Of a stretch of DNA of 64,000 nt, positions 1-7,312 are shown one piece after another. Positions within the stretch are counted from its first letter, which is position 1. Each line of letters starts with the position of its first letter. Under the pieces are notes generated by a model. The model made no database searches, had not been told where the DNA came from, and saw nothing but the letters and a program-made list of their open reading frames with translations. The stretch spans positions 1-64,000 of the forward strand of contig JAUUZQ010000006.1 of the NCBI GenBank assembly GCA_030589895.1. The letters are read 5' to 3'. The position numbers were made by a program, and so were the translations under genes. Source of the stretch: Bacteroidales bacterium (GTDB taxonomy: Bacteria; Bacteroidota; Bacteroidia; Bacteroidales; GCA-2748055).

Positions 1-21
1 AATGAAGGGGTTTTAGATTAG

Positions 22-45
22 AAACCTACCAATAAACCTACTAAT
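22..45 (+). repeat. Putative integrase arm-type sites (left)
   Basis: Two near-identical words, AAACCTACCAAT and AAACCTACTAAT, lie in direct orientation. The same word recurs at 2426-2441 and 2453-2464, and in reverse complement at 2483-2510, next to the integrase promoter. Short direct repeats on both sides of an integrase-tRNA junction are what arm-binding sites of tyrosine recombinases look like. The binding role is inferred. Confidence 0.5.
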
Positions 46-104
46 CGCATATTTAGGGATAGTGCATGATATTTATTTTCAGGAAGTTATCAACAGAATA
101 GAAT

Positions 105-220
105 AGCCTCAGCTGAATCACCACCCAAAACAACCTCTGGTCTTCATTGATCGGAGGTTTTTTGCTTTAAAGGGGAAGAGGAAACCACGCCTGTAATGAT
201 TCCTAGAGCATATACTATTA
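105..220 (+). repeat. 116-bp copy of tRNA-Lys 3' end plus terminator (inverted partner of 2565-2680)
   Basis: The sequence starts inside the T-loop of tRNA-Lys and runs through the acceptor 3' strand, CCA, the tRNA terminator and about 55 bp beyond. It matches the reverse complement of 2565-2680 over the same length with about four substitutions. No tRNA 5' half precedes it, so it is a displaced fragment and not a gene. Its orientation is opposite to that expected for the far attachment site of one element inserted in the tRNA at 2662-2737. Confidence 0.85.
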
Positions 221-337
221 ATACCGTTTGTAAGGTAAGTCTGTAATAATATGGTAGAATAAGTTGTGGATTTACCTACTAAATTTTCTATACATAAATA
301 ATCACTATATTTAATACCCACTTTTAATAACAACATT

Positions 338-811
338 ATGAAATACTTGTACATAATATGCTTAGCGATTATATTGACTTCTTGCTCATCCAACATAACC
401 ACTACTCAAGAATGGATTGAAACACAGTTAGAATCATATTGTATCGGTGGTGCCTTTGATGGCACGAGTGATTTTCATTTTCAAGGTACAAATATGATTA
501 TTGATAGTTATTATAGTAGCAGTGAAAGAACTTATAAGCACATAGATTCTATAAGGATTGCAGATATTAGAAATATAGTATTTCAGCCACAATGGTATGA
601 AGGTGAAATAACATTTGTCCGCATTTACTTTTTCCTTTGGGAAAATAATCGTTTTGACAGTTTTGAAGAAAAGGACTTTAATTATGATTTTGTTCAAAAT
701 ATTATTGTTCCTCGTGATGTTCTTGAAGGGGATATGCCTGAACGACTAGAAAAGTCGTTTAGACGTCTAGTGAAATTACATGGAGGGGAAATGTATAAAG
801 ATGTATTCTGA
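338..811 (+). CDS. Small hypothetical lipoprotein
   Basis: A 157-aa protein starting with a lipoprotein signal peptide: hydrophobic segment at about residues 4-15, then a TSCSS lipobox. The mature part is acidic and aromatic-rich with no motif I recognise. It sits between the displaced tRNA fragment and the integrase, so it is probably cargo of the integrative element. Base composition is AT-rich compared with the PUL genes further right, which agrees with foreign origin. Function unknown. Confidence 0.6.
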   Translation: MKYLYIICLAIILTSCSSNITTTQEWIETQLESYCIGGAFDGTSDFHFQGTNMIIDSYYSSSERTYKHIDSIRIADIRNIVFQPQWYEGEITFVRIYFFLWENNRFDSFEEKDFNYDFVQNIIVPRDVLEGDMPERLEKSFRRLVKLHGGEMYKDVF

Positions 812-874
812 TTAATTGAAAAACTTCAACCCCTTCAACTCTTTACAGACTTCAAGCTTCTGTAGTTCCACTCG
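812..874 (-). pseudogene. Relic of a tyrosine integrase C-terminus (last ~20 codons)
   Basis: Read on the minus strand, this short segment gives RVELQKLEVCKELKGLKFFN followed by a stop. It aligns without gaps with the last 20 residues of the neighbouring integrase (YVKLRELEAGIELKSLSFFS), about 10 of 20 identical, and ends at the same point. The reading frame is interrupted by a stop just upstream. It is therefore most likely the 3' remnant of a second, related integrase, left after deletion or recombination between stacked elements. Confidence 0.55.
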
Positions 875-943
875 TATAGATTATGAAAAGTACAATACTT
901 GTTAGAGTTTACTATCTTTAAGATACCAACAATAACTAAAACT

Positions 944-1228
944 ATGACTCCAAAAAAAGCAATGGTTAAGAACGTTCAGTCGTCGGTTAAGTCTGGAGAA
1001 GTAACTCCCCGTACTGAAACTCAAGATAAGGAGGAATATGATCTTGAAAAGTTAGCTAAGTTCCAGTTAAAAGTTGCCCAAAAACAAATAAGCATTGCTG
1101 AAGACCATTTGAAGGTGGCAAAGTCCACAAACACTTTACTCACCTGGATTGCTATACCGTTTATAATATCGGTAGTAGTTGCTTTAGGTATTATTGTACT
1201 AGGTGGAATAGGATTTGCAAGTTTATAG
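944..1228 (+). CDS. Small membrane-anchored protein, unknown function
   Basis: The ORF track starts at a TTG codon (899); the ATG at 944 gives a more typical 94-aa protein and I prefer it. A polar, Lys/Glu-rich N-terminal part (about residues 1-60, probably helical) is followed by one strong hydrophobic segment at about 65-92 (WIAIPFIISVVVALGIIVLGG), giving a C-terminal membrane anchor. The stop codon lies next to the end of the convergent integrase gene. Probably element cargo; no family recognised. Confidence 0.55.
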   Translation: MTPKKAMVKNVQSSVKSGEVTPRTETQDKEEYDLEKLAKFQLKVAQKQISIAEDHLKVAKSTNTLLTWIAIPFIISVVVALGIIVLGGIGFASL

Positions 1229-1229
1229 G

Positions 1230-2402
1230 CTAACTAAAGAAACTCAAGCTCTTCAACTCTATCCCAGCCTCCAATTCCCGTAGCTTAACATATCTCTCGA
1301 AGCTAGAGAGGCTCTTGTGACCTGTTACTTTCATAACTACGTAAGGAGATACGCCTTCTAATATTAGATTGGTTGCAAGACTCCTCCGTGCTGTATGTGT
1401 TGTTACAAGGTCATGTTTCTTTTCAGTCCTAATCTCCTTCTTACCGCCTCTGGTTATCCTTACTTCAATATCATCATTAATGTCGGCTCTCATGGCAGCA
1501 ACCTTTATGTAATCATTCATCTTCTGATTACTTGGTTTGGGTGGCAGGACGCCTTCATACTTATCTAATATCTGCTGCACATATGGATGCACTGGAATGA
1601 TGCTTACCTCACCTGTCTTAGTCGCACGTATACTCATTGTACCATCTTTAATGGTTGATTGCTTCACCCGGTTCCAATCTTCAAACCTCAACCCAGTAAA
1701 GGACCCAATAATAAAGTAGTCTCTAGCTTTCTCTAAATGGCCTGAGAGCTTCTTATTCATCATTCGACTTAACTCACCAACACTAAGATATATAGTGTCT
1801 GCCTGCTCCATACGCTGCTTAAAATGCTTAAATGTAGCATTGTTGTGGTATTCCTCAACGAATGCTTTTGACATGACCGCTTTGATCAGTTTCCACTGGT
1901 TAGCAACGGTATTCGCAGCTAACTTGAGTGATAGCAGATAGTTATTATATGAGTTATAGAATCGCATATCTACAGCTGAGAAGGGGAGAGGCTTATTATT
2001 TTGATATTTACAAAGGTGCTTATAACAAGTATTGTATGATTTCCAGTTAGAGCGCTCTTCCTGCTTTGCCTTTTCCTTAAAATCCTTGAAGTACTCTAAG
2101 AAATCTGAATACTCCTTTATAGAACTATTGTTAAGGAGTTTGCCTAGCTCATGTCGGACAACCTGTACAGAGTCTTCAGGGTATTTGATTAATGATTCTC
2201 CCAGAGTATTCTCATATCTCTTCATTTCATCAATAATATTACTTCCTAGGTAAGTAGCATTAACGTCCCTGGGTCTTGCTTTCTTCTTATTCCAGTCTGT
2301 AAGTTCTATCTTCAGTTTAGTAGAGACCTTAAGTGGAGTTGTAGGATTGATCCAATGATATAAATAGATGTATCCATTCGATTCACGTCTGAAAGTTGCC
2401 AT
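1230..2402 (-). CDS. Tyrosine recombinase / site-specific integrase
   Basis: A 390-aa integrase. It has an N-terminal arm-binding region (about 1-90, with DWNKKKARP), a SAM-like core-binding domain (about 100-200) and a C-terminal catalytic domain. The catalytic set is visible: Arg in TGLRFED, Lys in ATKTGE, His and Arg in HTARRSL, His in TGHKS and the nucleophile Tyr in FERYVK. Length and layout match integrases of Bacteroidota integrative elements. Its start faces the tRNA-Lys 3' end, with repeats at 2426-2510 between them, the usual arrangement for a tRNA-targeting element. It is intact, so it could still act on the nearby att copies. Few cargo genes are visible in the window; the rest of the element either lies further left or has been lost. 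Confidence 0.92.
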   Translation of the reverse strand: MATFRRESNGYIYLYHWINPTTPLKVSTKLKIELTDWNKKKARPRDVNATYLGSNIIDEMKRYENTLGESLIKYPEDSVQVVRHELGKLLNNSSIKEYSDFLEYFKDFKEKAKQEERSNWKSYNTCYKHLCKYQNNKPLPFSAVDMRFYNSYNNYLLSLKLAANTVANQWKLIKAVMSKAFVEEYHNNATFKHFKQRMEQADTIYLSVGELSRMMNKKLSGHLEKARDYFIIGSFTGLRFEDWNRVKQSTIKDGTMSIRATKTGEVSIIPVHPYVQQILDKYEGVLPPKPSNQKMNDYIKVAAMRADINDDIEVRITRGGKKEIRTEKKHDLVTTHTARRSLATNLILEGVSPYVVMKVTGHKSLSSFERYVKLRELEAGIELKSLSFFS

Positions 2403-2425
2403 TGTTTTGTGGTATTGGTTTACGC

Positions 2426-2510
2426 AAACCTACCTACTAATTTTAGTCATGTCAACCTACTAATGTTGATAGCCTGTTAATAATTGGTAGGTTATTTGGT
2501 AGGTTAGTAG
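2426..2510. repeat. Cluster of four arm-type repeats upstream of the integrase
   Basis: AAACCTACCTACTAAT (2426-2441) and CAACCTACTAAT (2453-2464) lie in one orientation, and ATTGGTAGGTT (2483-2493) and TTTGGTAGGTTAGTAG (2495-2510) in the other. The cluster overlaps the integrase promoter region, so integrase binding could also repress its own transcription (inference). Confidence 0.55.
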
Positions 2511-2564
2511 ATAAATTCCGCCTTATCATACCACACTATTTTCGTTAAGCCTGTCCAACTGTTA

Positions 2565-2680
2565 TAATAGTATATGCTCTAAGAATCATTACAGGCGTGG
2601 TTTCCCCCTCCCCTTTAAAGCAAAAAACCTCTGATCAATGAAGACCAGAGGTTGTTTTGGGTGGTGATTCAGCTGAGGCT
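2565..2680 (-). repeat. Right copy of the 116-bp tRNA-Lys repeat (att region)
   Basis: It contains the last part of the intact tRNA-Lys gene, its terminator and the flank up to the integrase side. It pairs with 105-220 as an inverted repeat. Homology on both copies starts in the T-loop and ends at the same base after CTATTA, which suggests a defined recombination core or duplicated block and not random similarity. Confidence 0.85.
2622..2653 (-). terminator. Rho-independent terminator of tRNA-Lys
   Basis: On the minus strand AACCTCTG pairs with CAGAGGTT around a 12-nt spacer and is followed by a run of T. It lies about 10 nt after the CCA end of the tRNA. The displaced left copy carries the same hairpin with one G-U substitution. 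Confidence 0.85.
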
Positions 2681-2737
2681 CGAACTCAGGACCCCCTCCT
2701 TAAAAGGGAGGTGCTCTACCAACTGAGCTACTGAATC
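2662..2737 (-). tRNA. tRNA-Lys (anticodon TTT)
   Basis: The minus strand folds as a full cloverleaf. The acceptor strands GATTCAG and CTGAATC pair, the D-arm is GCTC/GAGC, the anticodon stem is CCTCC/GGAGG with loop CTTTTAA (anticodon TTT), and the T-arm is CTGAG-TTCGAGC-CTCAG. A73 and a genomically encoded CCA follow. Its 3' end is the insertion target of the adjacent integrase module, and its 3' third is duplicated at 105. Confidence 0.97.
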
Positions 2738-2764
2738 ATCCGTCTCGCTTTTGTAAAGCGGAGA

Positions 2765-2772
2765 CAAAGATA
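2765..2772 (-). promoter_or_regulatory. -7 box of the tRNA-Lys promoter
   Basis: TATCTTTG on the minus strand matches the Bacteroidota -7 consensus TAnnTTTG and lies 27 bp upstream of the tRNA 5' end. Between the box and the tRNA there is a small hairpin (GTCTC..GAGAC), so the leader may be removed during 5' processing. Confidence 0.6.
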
Positions 2773-3001
2773 AAAACTAAATTTTTATATTCAAATAGTT
2801 TGTAAAGAAACATTTTTTAATTTTTACACATGCGCTGTAAGTGACTGAGAAACAGGCTACAGCATGTGTATTCATTTTGCATATTCCAGTCTTCAAAAAT
2901 AATTTTCCAAAATTCTTGTAATAAATATAAGCACCAATCGTCTCCTTCATAGAAACGTGAAAATGAATCATTCAAAACAAATACAAATTAAATTTAAACA
3001 G

Positions 3002-3523
3002 ATGAAGAAAGTAACATTATTTCTAAGTGTAATATTGTTTTCTGTTATGGCTATGGCTCAGCAGACTACAATTGATAAAGTATTTAAAAAATACAGCGGA
3101 CAAGAAGGGGTAACGACAGTTAATATCAGCCCTGAGCTATTCCAGATTATTTCAGATATGGATGTCAGTGAGATTGCCGGAGCAGATGTTCCCATGGATA
3201 AACTGACAGCACTGAAGGTACTTGTCATTGAAAATCCTGAAATATTAAAGGGAAATGACTTCTTTGCCGAGGTGACAACAAATTTGAACACAAGCGATTA
3301 TGCAGAAGTTCTTACTGTTCAGGATGGTGATGAAGATGTGCGTATGTGGATGAAGACTGAAGGGAAGCAGATCCTGGAGTTTCTTCTTGTCGTCTCTTCG
3401 CCAGGTGAGGGTGTGCTGGTATATATTACCGGAGACTTCAACCTGAATGATATAGAGGGTCTTGCAGAATCATTTGGTGGATTTGATGGTATTGATGGCT
3501 TAGATAATCTTCAGATTAACTAA
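3002..3523 (+). CDS. DUF4252-type exported protein (first copy)
   Basis: A 173-aa protein when started at ATG 3002, which places a clean signal peptide (MKKVTLFLSVILFSVMAMAQ) at the N-terminus; the longer ORF start adds 15 unlikely residues. The mature protein begins with the TTIDKVFKKYSGQEGVTTVNIS pattern typical of the DUF4252 family, found in Bacteroidota next to ECF sigma factor genes. It resembles the second copy at 4651 (VDKIFDKYAGKDGYTTVIIN). Role unknown; possibly a periplasmic sensor or a regulon output of the sigma factor downstream. Confidence 0.8.
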   Translation: MKKVTLFLSVILFSVMAMAQQTTIDKVFKKYSGQEGVTTVNISPELFQIISDMDVSEIAGADVPMDKLTALKVLVIENPEILKGNDFFAEVTTNLNTSDYAEVLTVQDGDEDVRMWMKTEGKQILEFLLVVSSPGEGVLVYITGDFNLNDIEGLAESFGGFDGIDGLDNLQIN

Positions 3524-3554
3524 CTTGTAAGCTGAATCTATAAAAGCTTTTTGC

Positions 3555-4073
3555 ATGAGGTCCTCTGACTTTAAACTAATGGTATTGCCCTACAGTTCGC
3601 GCTTGTACCGATTGGCATTTAGCTTATTGAGAAGCAAGGAGGAGGCTGAGGATATCGTGCAGGAAGTTTACATGAAACTCTGGAAGATGCGGGATGACCT
3701 TCCAAAATACAACAGCATCGAAGGTCTGAGCGTTAAAATAACCAGGAATATGTGCCTGGATCTATTAAGAAGAAGAAAAACCACCCTTGAGATCATAAAG
3801 GAGGAGGGAAGAAGCAAGGAAAACGAATTTAGTGCTGATCCATCTAAAGATCTTGAGAAAAAAGAGCGATCAGAATTAATACATAGTTTAATAAACCAAC
3901 TGCCTGAACCACAGAAATCCCTGGTCTATTTCCGACATATTGAAGGAAAAGAATACAATGAAATATCTGAACTGATGGAGATGAATGAAAACGCAATCAG
4001 AGTGAGCATATCCAGGGCAAGAAAACAGCTACGTGAAATGTTACAAACACAATATTCCTCATGGATAAATTAA
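3555..4073 (+). CDS. ECF-type RNA polymerase sigma factor
   Basis: 172 aa with sigma region 2 at about residues 10-75 (LYRLAFSLLRSKEEAEDIVQEVYMKLW) and region 4 at about 115-165 (LPEPQKSLVYFRHIEGKEYNEISELMEMNENAIRVSISRARKQLRE). This is the standard ECF size and order. It starts 31 bp after the first DUF4252 gene and overlaps the next gene by 13 bp, so the four genes are very probably one operon. It is expected to redirect RNA polymerase to a small envelope-related regulon, held in check by the membrane protein that follows. Confidence 0.92.
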   Translation: MRSSDFKLMVLPYSSRLYRLAFSLLRSKEEAEDIVQEVYMKLWKMRDDLPKYNSIEGLSVKITRNMCLDLLRRRKTTLEIIKEEGRSKENEFSADPSKDLEKKERSELIHSLINQLPEPQKSLVYFRHIEGKEYNEISELMEMNENAIRVSISRARKQLREMLQTQYSSWIN

Positions 4074-4627
4074 CCAGCATAAAAGAACTTCTCGATAAGT
4101 TCTACGAAGGGCAGACCAGCCTGGAGGAGGAGTTGCACCTGAAGGAGTACTTTCTCGGCGACAACATCCCTGAAGAGTTGCTTGAGGATAAAGAGCTTTT
4201 CGTATCGATAAGTGCAACCAGTGAACACATTGAGGTGCCTGATAATTTAAATAGCTCTCTTATTGAAGCAATTAGCTTTGCAGAACACAGAGAGTCGCGG
4301 GTGAAGAGAATCAATTTATATTCATTTTCCGGTTTGGCCGCCGGATTGGCCATCATCCTGGGAGTGTACTTTGCATTTTTACGTGACAATCCGACGGAAG
4401 TACTTGCAGAATATACAATTCAGGATGAAGAAGTGGCCTATCTGGAAGCCAAAAGGGCACTTACTTACGTCTCTGCGAAATTGAATAAAGGGACCGCCTC
4501 ACTGGAACCCCTTGGACAAGTGAACAGATCAATGAAAACCCTGGCACCTTTGAAGAAGATTTCAAGTGGCCGCAAGGAACTGCAGCTACTGGGGAACGTA
4601 GAGAAGGCCGCTAATATAAAATTGTAA
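4061..4627 (+). CDS. Membrane protein, probable anti-sigma factor
   Basis: 188 aa with a soluble N-terminal half (about 1-88) and one transmembrane helix at about 89-108 (LYSFSGLAAGLAIILGVYFAF). The remaining ~75 residues are predicted to be periplasmic. The start overlaps the sigma-factor stop region by 13 bp, implying translational coupling. The N-terminus (LDKFYEGQTSLEEELHLKEYF) resembles the start of Bacteroidota anti-sigma-like proteins, but I see no zinc-binding anti-sigma motif. The anti-sigma role is inferred from position and topology. Confidence 0.65.
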   Translation: MDKLTSIKELLDKFYEGQTSLEEELHLKEYFLGDNIPEELLEDKELFVSISATSEHIEVPDNLNSSLIEAISFAEHRESRVKRINLYSFSGLAAGLAIILGVYFAFLRDNPTEVLAEYTIQDEEVAYLEAKRALTYVSAKLNKGTASLEPLGQVNRSMKTLAPLKKISSGRKELQLLGNVEKAANIKL

Positions 4628-4650
4628 TAGGAAAACATAAAATATTTATC

Positions 4651-5163
4651 ATGAAAAAATTATTATTAAGTATCGTCCTTATCGCAGGAATCATGACCAT
4701 GAATGCACAGTCTCCTGTAGATAAAATTTTCGATAAGTATGCAGGAAAGGATGGATATACTACTGTTATAATAAACAGTTTTATGTTCAGATTGATCGCA
4801 AATCTGGATATAGATGATCCTGATTATAATGAGTTTAAAAAGGCCTCTGCAGGAATTGAATCTATAAAGATCTTAACCCAGGATGGTGGTAATTCAAAAA
4901 GCTTTGGCAAAGAGCTTATTGAAATTCTGCCCCGCAAAGAGTACAAAGAGTTAATGGTGGTGAAGGATGCAGAGGAGGAGGTGCTCTTTCTGGCAAGAGA
5001 AGAGGGAGGAATTATTACTGAGTTTCTGCTGATCGTTTCTGGAGATGATGGAGATGATGCACTGATCGTTTTCACCGGTAATATCGATCTGGAGAGTATC
5101 GCAAGTATTTCGAAAGGGATGGATCTTCCCGCGATGGATAATCTTGAGGATTTCGATGAGTAA
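4651..5163 (+). CDS. DUF4252-type exported protein (second copy)
   Basis: 170 aa: signal peptide MKKLLLSIVLIAGIMTMNAQ, then a DUF4252-like body (SPVDKIFDKYAGKDGYTTVIIN) and an acidic C-terminus. It lies 23 bp after the anti-sigma-like gene and closes the operon. The two DUF4252 proteins bracket the sigma/anti-sigma pair and share the same N-terminal block and a MRVV/MVVKD-like middle, pointing to an old duplication within the operon. Confidence 0.8.
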   Translation: MKKLLLSIVLIAGIMTMNAQSPVDKIFDKYAGKDGYTTVIINSFMFRLIANLDIDDPDYNEFKKASAGIESIKILTQDGGNSKSFGKELIEILPRKEYKELMVVKDAEEEVLFLAREEGGIITEFLLIVSGDDGDDALIVFTGNIDLESIASISKGMDLPAMDNLEDFDE

Positions 5164-5212
5164 GTGGAATTAATAATACAACACTTTCTCCACCTTGTTC
5201 TTTTGCATCCAG

Positions 5213-5776
5213 TCAGTTAAGGTTTTTGTATTTTGAAGAGGGGGAGGCGAGTAGCTCGGGTCCATCGCCATTCATTTTGCTTTGCTCCTGAAGCAGTTCA
5301 AACAACTTTACGGTTGCAAGTGCATCTCCGGCTGCACGGTGACGATCTGTGATCTTAATGCCAAGATCCTTGCAAATCTTACCCAGACTATATGATTTAT
5401 GTCCGGGTATAAGTTTTCGACTTAGTCTGACAGTACAAAGTACATCTCTGTTGTACTCAAAGCCCAGACGAGAGAACTCACTTTTAATAAATCCATAATC
5501 GAAGCTAACATTGTGTCCCACAATAATGTGGTTCTCAGTTCTCTTAACGATCTCTTTGGCGATTTCAAAAAAGCGTGGGGAATTGGCAACCATTTCATTG
5601 GTGATGCCGGTAAGTCCAGTGATAAAATAGGGAATATCTTTTTCAGGATTGATTAGGGTTGACCATTCATCAATTATCTGATTACCATCGTGAAAAAAAA
5701 TAGCAATTTCAGTGATTTTTTCCGTTTTCGGACTTCCACCAGTGGTCTCAATATCAAGAATAGCATACATCAGCAA
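5213..5776 (-). CDS. DEDDh 3'-5' exonuclease (DnaQ/epsilon-like)
   Basis: 187 aa. The exonuclease motifs are present in order: DIETTGG (ExoI, Asp/Glu metal ligands, about residues 8-14), GHNVSFDYGF (ExoII, about 95-104) and HRAAGDA (ExoIII with the general-base His, about 143-149). It is a stand-alone exonuclease domain without polymerase or UvrC-like parts. It probably acts on single-stranded DNA ends in proofreading or repair; the exact substrate cannot be told. It is convergent with the DUF4252 operon. A second in-frame ATG two codons later is an alternative start. Confidence 0.88.
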   Translation of the reverse strand: MLMYAILDIETTGGSPKTEKITEIAIFFHDGNQIIDEWSTLINPEKDIPYFITGLTGITNEMVANSPRFFEIAKEIVKRTENHIIVGHNVSFDYGFIKSEFSRLGFEYNRDVLCTVRLSRKLIPGHKSYSLGKICKDLGIKITDRHRAAGDALATVKLFELLQEQSKMNGDGPELLASPSSKYKNLN

Positions 5777-5884
5777 TCAAATTCTTTCTCCTCCCCAAAT
5801 CTTTAACGAAGGGCGAGTCCTTCCTTATTAAGTGTTATACCTGCACATCAGGAAGATATTAGCTTCAAATCTTGAGGGATCTCC

Positions 5885-6391
5885 TTACTTTTCCTTCTTC
5901 TCTTTTTCAGCTGACTTGTCCTCTTTAGCGGTAGAAGGCTTGTCTTCTTTAGCTTTAGCAGTAGTGGTTTTCTTAGCAGCTGGCTTGTCCTTCGAAGCTT
6001 CAATGGAGGAGGACTTGTCCTCAGCAACCTTAGCAGTTGAGGGCTTTTTAGGAGCCGCTTTTTTTACAGGCTTGTCCTCGGTGGCTTTAACTTCCTTTGC
6101 TGCAGATGCTGCTTTTGGAGCGGTAGTCTCAGCTTTTACTTCCTTTGCTGCAGATGCTGCTTTTGGAGCAACAGTCTCAGCTTTTACTTCCTTCACTTCC
6201 TTTATTTCTTTCACTTCAGGTGCTTCAGCAACTACTTCTTTCTCAACAGCTTTTGTCTCTTCCTTAGCAGGTTTAACTTGTTTCTTAGCCGGGATTATAA
6301 CATTTGCTTTTTTGTCTTTTCTTGGACGTCTTACTCCGTAAGAACCACTAAATAATTTCCCTCTGCGTGTTTTGTTGTCTCCTTTTCCCAT
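5885..6391 (-). CDS. Thx-type 30S ribosomal protein with long Lys/Ala/Glu tail
   Basis: Residues 1-28 (MGKGDNKTRRGKLFSG, then SYGVRRPRKDKK) closely follow the bacterial Thx peptide of Thermus, a ~27-residue basic peptide bound in the head of the 30S subunit. The protein continues for about 140 residues of low-complexity Lys/Ala/Glu/Pro sequence (PAKKQVKPAKEETKAVEKE and similar), including a 16-aa perfect-phase repeat encoded by two 48-bp units at 6090-6185. The Thx part should dock in the 30S head; the tail would be disordered and could contact rRNA or other partners. The ORF on the other strand (5832-6341) is a composition shadow. Confidence 0.8.
   Translation of the reverse strand: MGKGDNKTRRGKLFSGSYGVRRPRKDKKANVIIPAKKQVKPAKEETKAVEKEVVAEAPEVKEIKEVKEVKAETVAPKAASAAKEVKAETTAPKAASAAKEVKATEDKPVKKAAPKKPSTAKVAEDKSSSIEASKDKPAAKKTTTAKAKEDKPSTAKEDKSAEKEKKEK
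6090..6185 (-). repeat. Two tandem 48-bp units inside the Thx-like gene
   Basis: Two successive 48-bp units differ at only a few bases (GCGGTAG versus GCAACAG region). They encode a duplicated 16-residue KAET-APKAASAAKEV module, a recent in-frame expansion of the disordered tail. Confidence 0.85.
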
Positions 6392-6519
6392 ATCAGTTTA
6401 TTATATTAATCGGATTTTCGCGTAAAACTAGCGATAATTTAGGGGATTCACAAGTGGAAGAAGAGTTGATAAGCAAAAGTTTAATGGCTTTTTTATCGCA
6501 GAGTTATGATGCCTCATTC

Positions 6520-7005
6520 CTATTCCTTCTCAATGAAAGTAATCGAAACTGAATTTACGCAGTGCCTGGTATTCTTCTCTGTATATTCCTCCCCTAAGAA
6601 CACATGTCCCAGGTGTCCGTCACAATTGGCACAAATTATCTCAGTGCGCCTTCCATCAGCATCAAGCTCCTTTTTTATAGCTCCTTCAATCTCATCATCG
6701 AAGCTTGGCCAGCCACAGTGGCTATCGAATTTATCATCCGATTTGTATAAAGGTGCGTTACACTGTTTACATACATACACCCCTTTTTCATCATGCTCCA
6801 CATATTTTCCTGTAAATGCTCTCTCTGTTCCTTTATTAAGGATCACAAATTCCTCGAATTCAGTTAGTTTATTATATTTCATCGGATCTTCTATTGTATT
6901 TTCCTGTGTTAATTTTACATCCTTAACATTGCTTTTTTCTTGTCCATATGCATTTAAAATGAAGGCTGTTAATATAAATGAAAGGATTATTATTTTGTAT
7001 CTCAT
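6520..7005 (-). CDS. msrB: Peptide-methionine (R)-S-oxide reductase, exported
   Basis: 161 aa. After an N-terminal signal peptide (about 1-21, ending NAYGQ) comes a complete MsrB domain. It has two zinc-binding CxxC pairs (CKQC and CANC), the HCGWPSF motif, GHLGHVF, and the catalytic cysteine in RHCVNSVS near the C-terminus. MsrB reduces methionine-R-sulfoxide in oxidised proteins. The signal peptide places this copy outside the cytoplasm, where it would repair envelope proteins with electrons from a thiol relay not visible here. Confidence 0.93.
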   Translation of the reverse strand: MRYKIIILSFILTAFILNAYGQEKSNVKDVKLTQENTIEDPMKYNKLTEFEEFVILNKGTERAFTGKYVEHDEKGVYVCKQCNAPLYKSDDKFDSHCGWPSFDDEIEGAIKKELDADGRRTEIICANCDGHLGHVFLGEEYTEKNTRHCVNSVSITFIEKE

Positions 7006-7057
7006 TCTGAAATTTTATCGTATTTAAGCTTCTAATCTGAATACTAATAAATAACAA

Positions 7058-7225
7058 TTAAAGAGTAATTTGGTTCGGGAAGCACAGAGAGAGTGCAGTG
7101 ATTCCGGTCTTGTCCAATATCCAGATCGCTGTTAATCTCCTTTTTCTTTTCCCAGGAATCGTATATCTTCTAAACCCTTCCAAGAAATCGTTTTTTAATT
7201 CTTTGGCTTCTTCTTTTGTGTACAT
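7058..7225 (-). pseudogene. Short ORF resembling the start of a DUF4268 protein, probably truncated
   Basis: From the ATG at 7225 the 55 aa (MYTKEEAKELKNDFLEGF...) resemble the N-terminal helix and first strand of DUF4268-type proteins, which are normally well over 100 residues. The similarity appears to stop after WILDKTGI, and the ORF ends 17 codons later. It lies back-to-back with the broken GMC-oxidoreductase gene, so this ~750-bp stretch looks like a decaying locus. The family call is from memory of the motif and is tentative. Confidence 0.35.
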
Positions 7226-7312
7226 ATGGAATAAAGATAGGGAATACATTTTTTTTCTATCTTCAAATCCACGAATTATTTTTGATTGGTATTATTTGAA
7301 ATTCTGCATACT

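Larger units (their letters stand above)
1..337. other. Left-edge non-coding stretch with att-like sequences
   Basis: No convincing gene lies here; the ORF at 118-402 on the minus strand has no recognisable domain and covers the tRNA-derived repeat. The stretch holds two adjacent arm-type repeats (22-45), a 116-bp copy of the tRNA-Lys 3' end and its terminator (105-220), and another arm-like word at 272-283. It looks like one side of an integrative-element attachment region. Confidence 0.6.

Noticed and set aside
118-402. 94-aa minus-strand ORF at the left edge
   Set aside because: It runs across the tRNA-derived repeat and into the start of the lipoprotein gene and shows no domain or RBS.
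2777-2971. 64-aa ORF on the minus strand upstream of the DUF4252 gene
   Set aside because: AT-rich spacer, no recognisable product, overlaps the likely promoter of the operon.
5832-6341. 169-aa plus-strand ORF opposite the Thx-like gene
   Set aside because: Ser/Phe/Ala-rich mirror of the Lys/Ala/Glu codons; composition shadow.
6506-7027. 173-aa plus-strand ORF opposite msrB
   Set aside because: Antisense to a gene with full catalytic motifs; no domain of its own.
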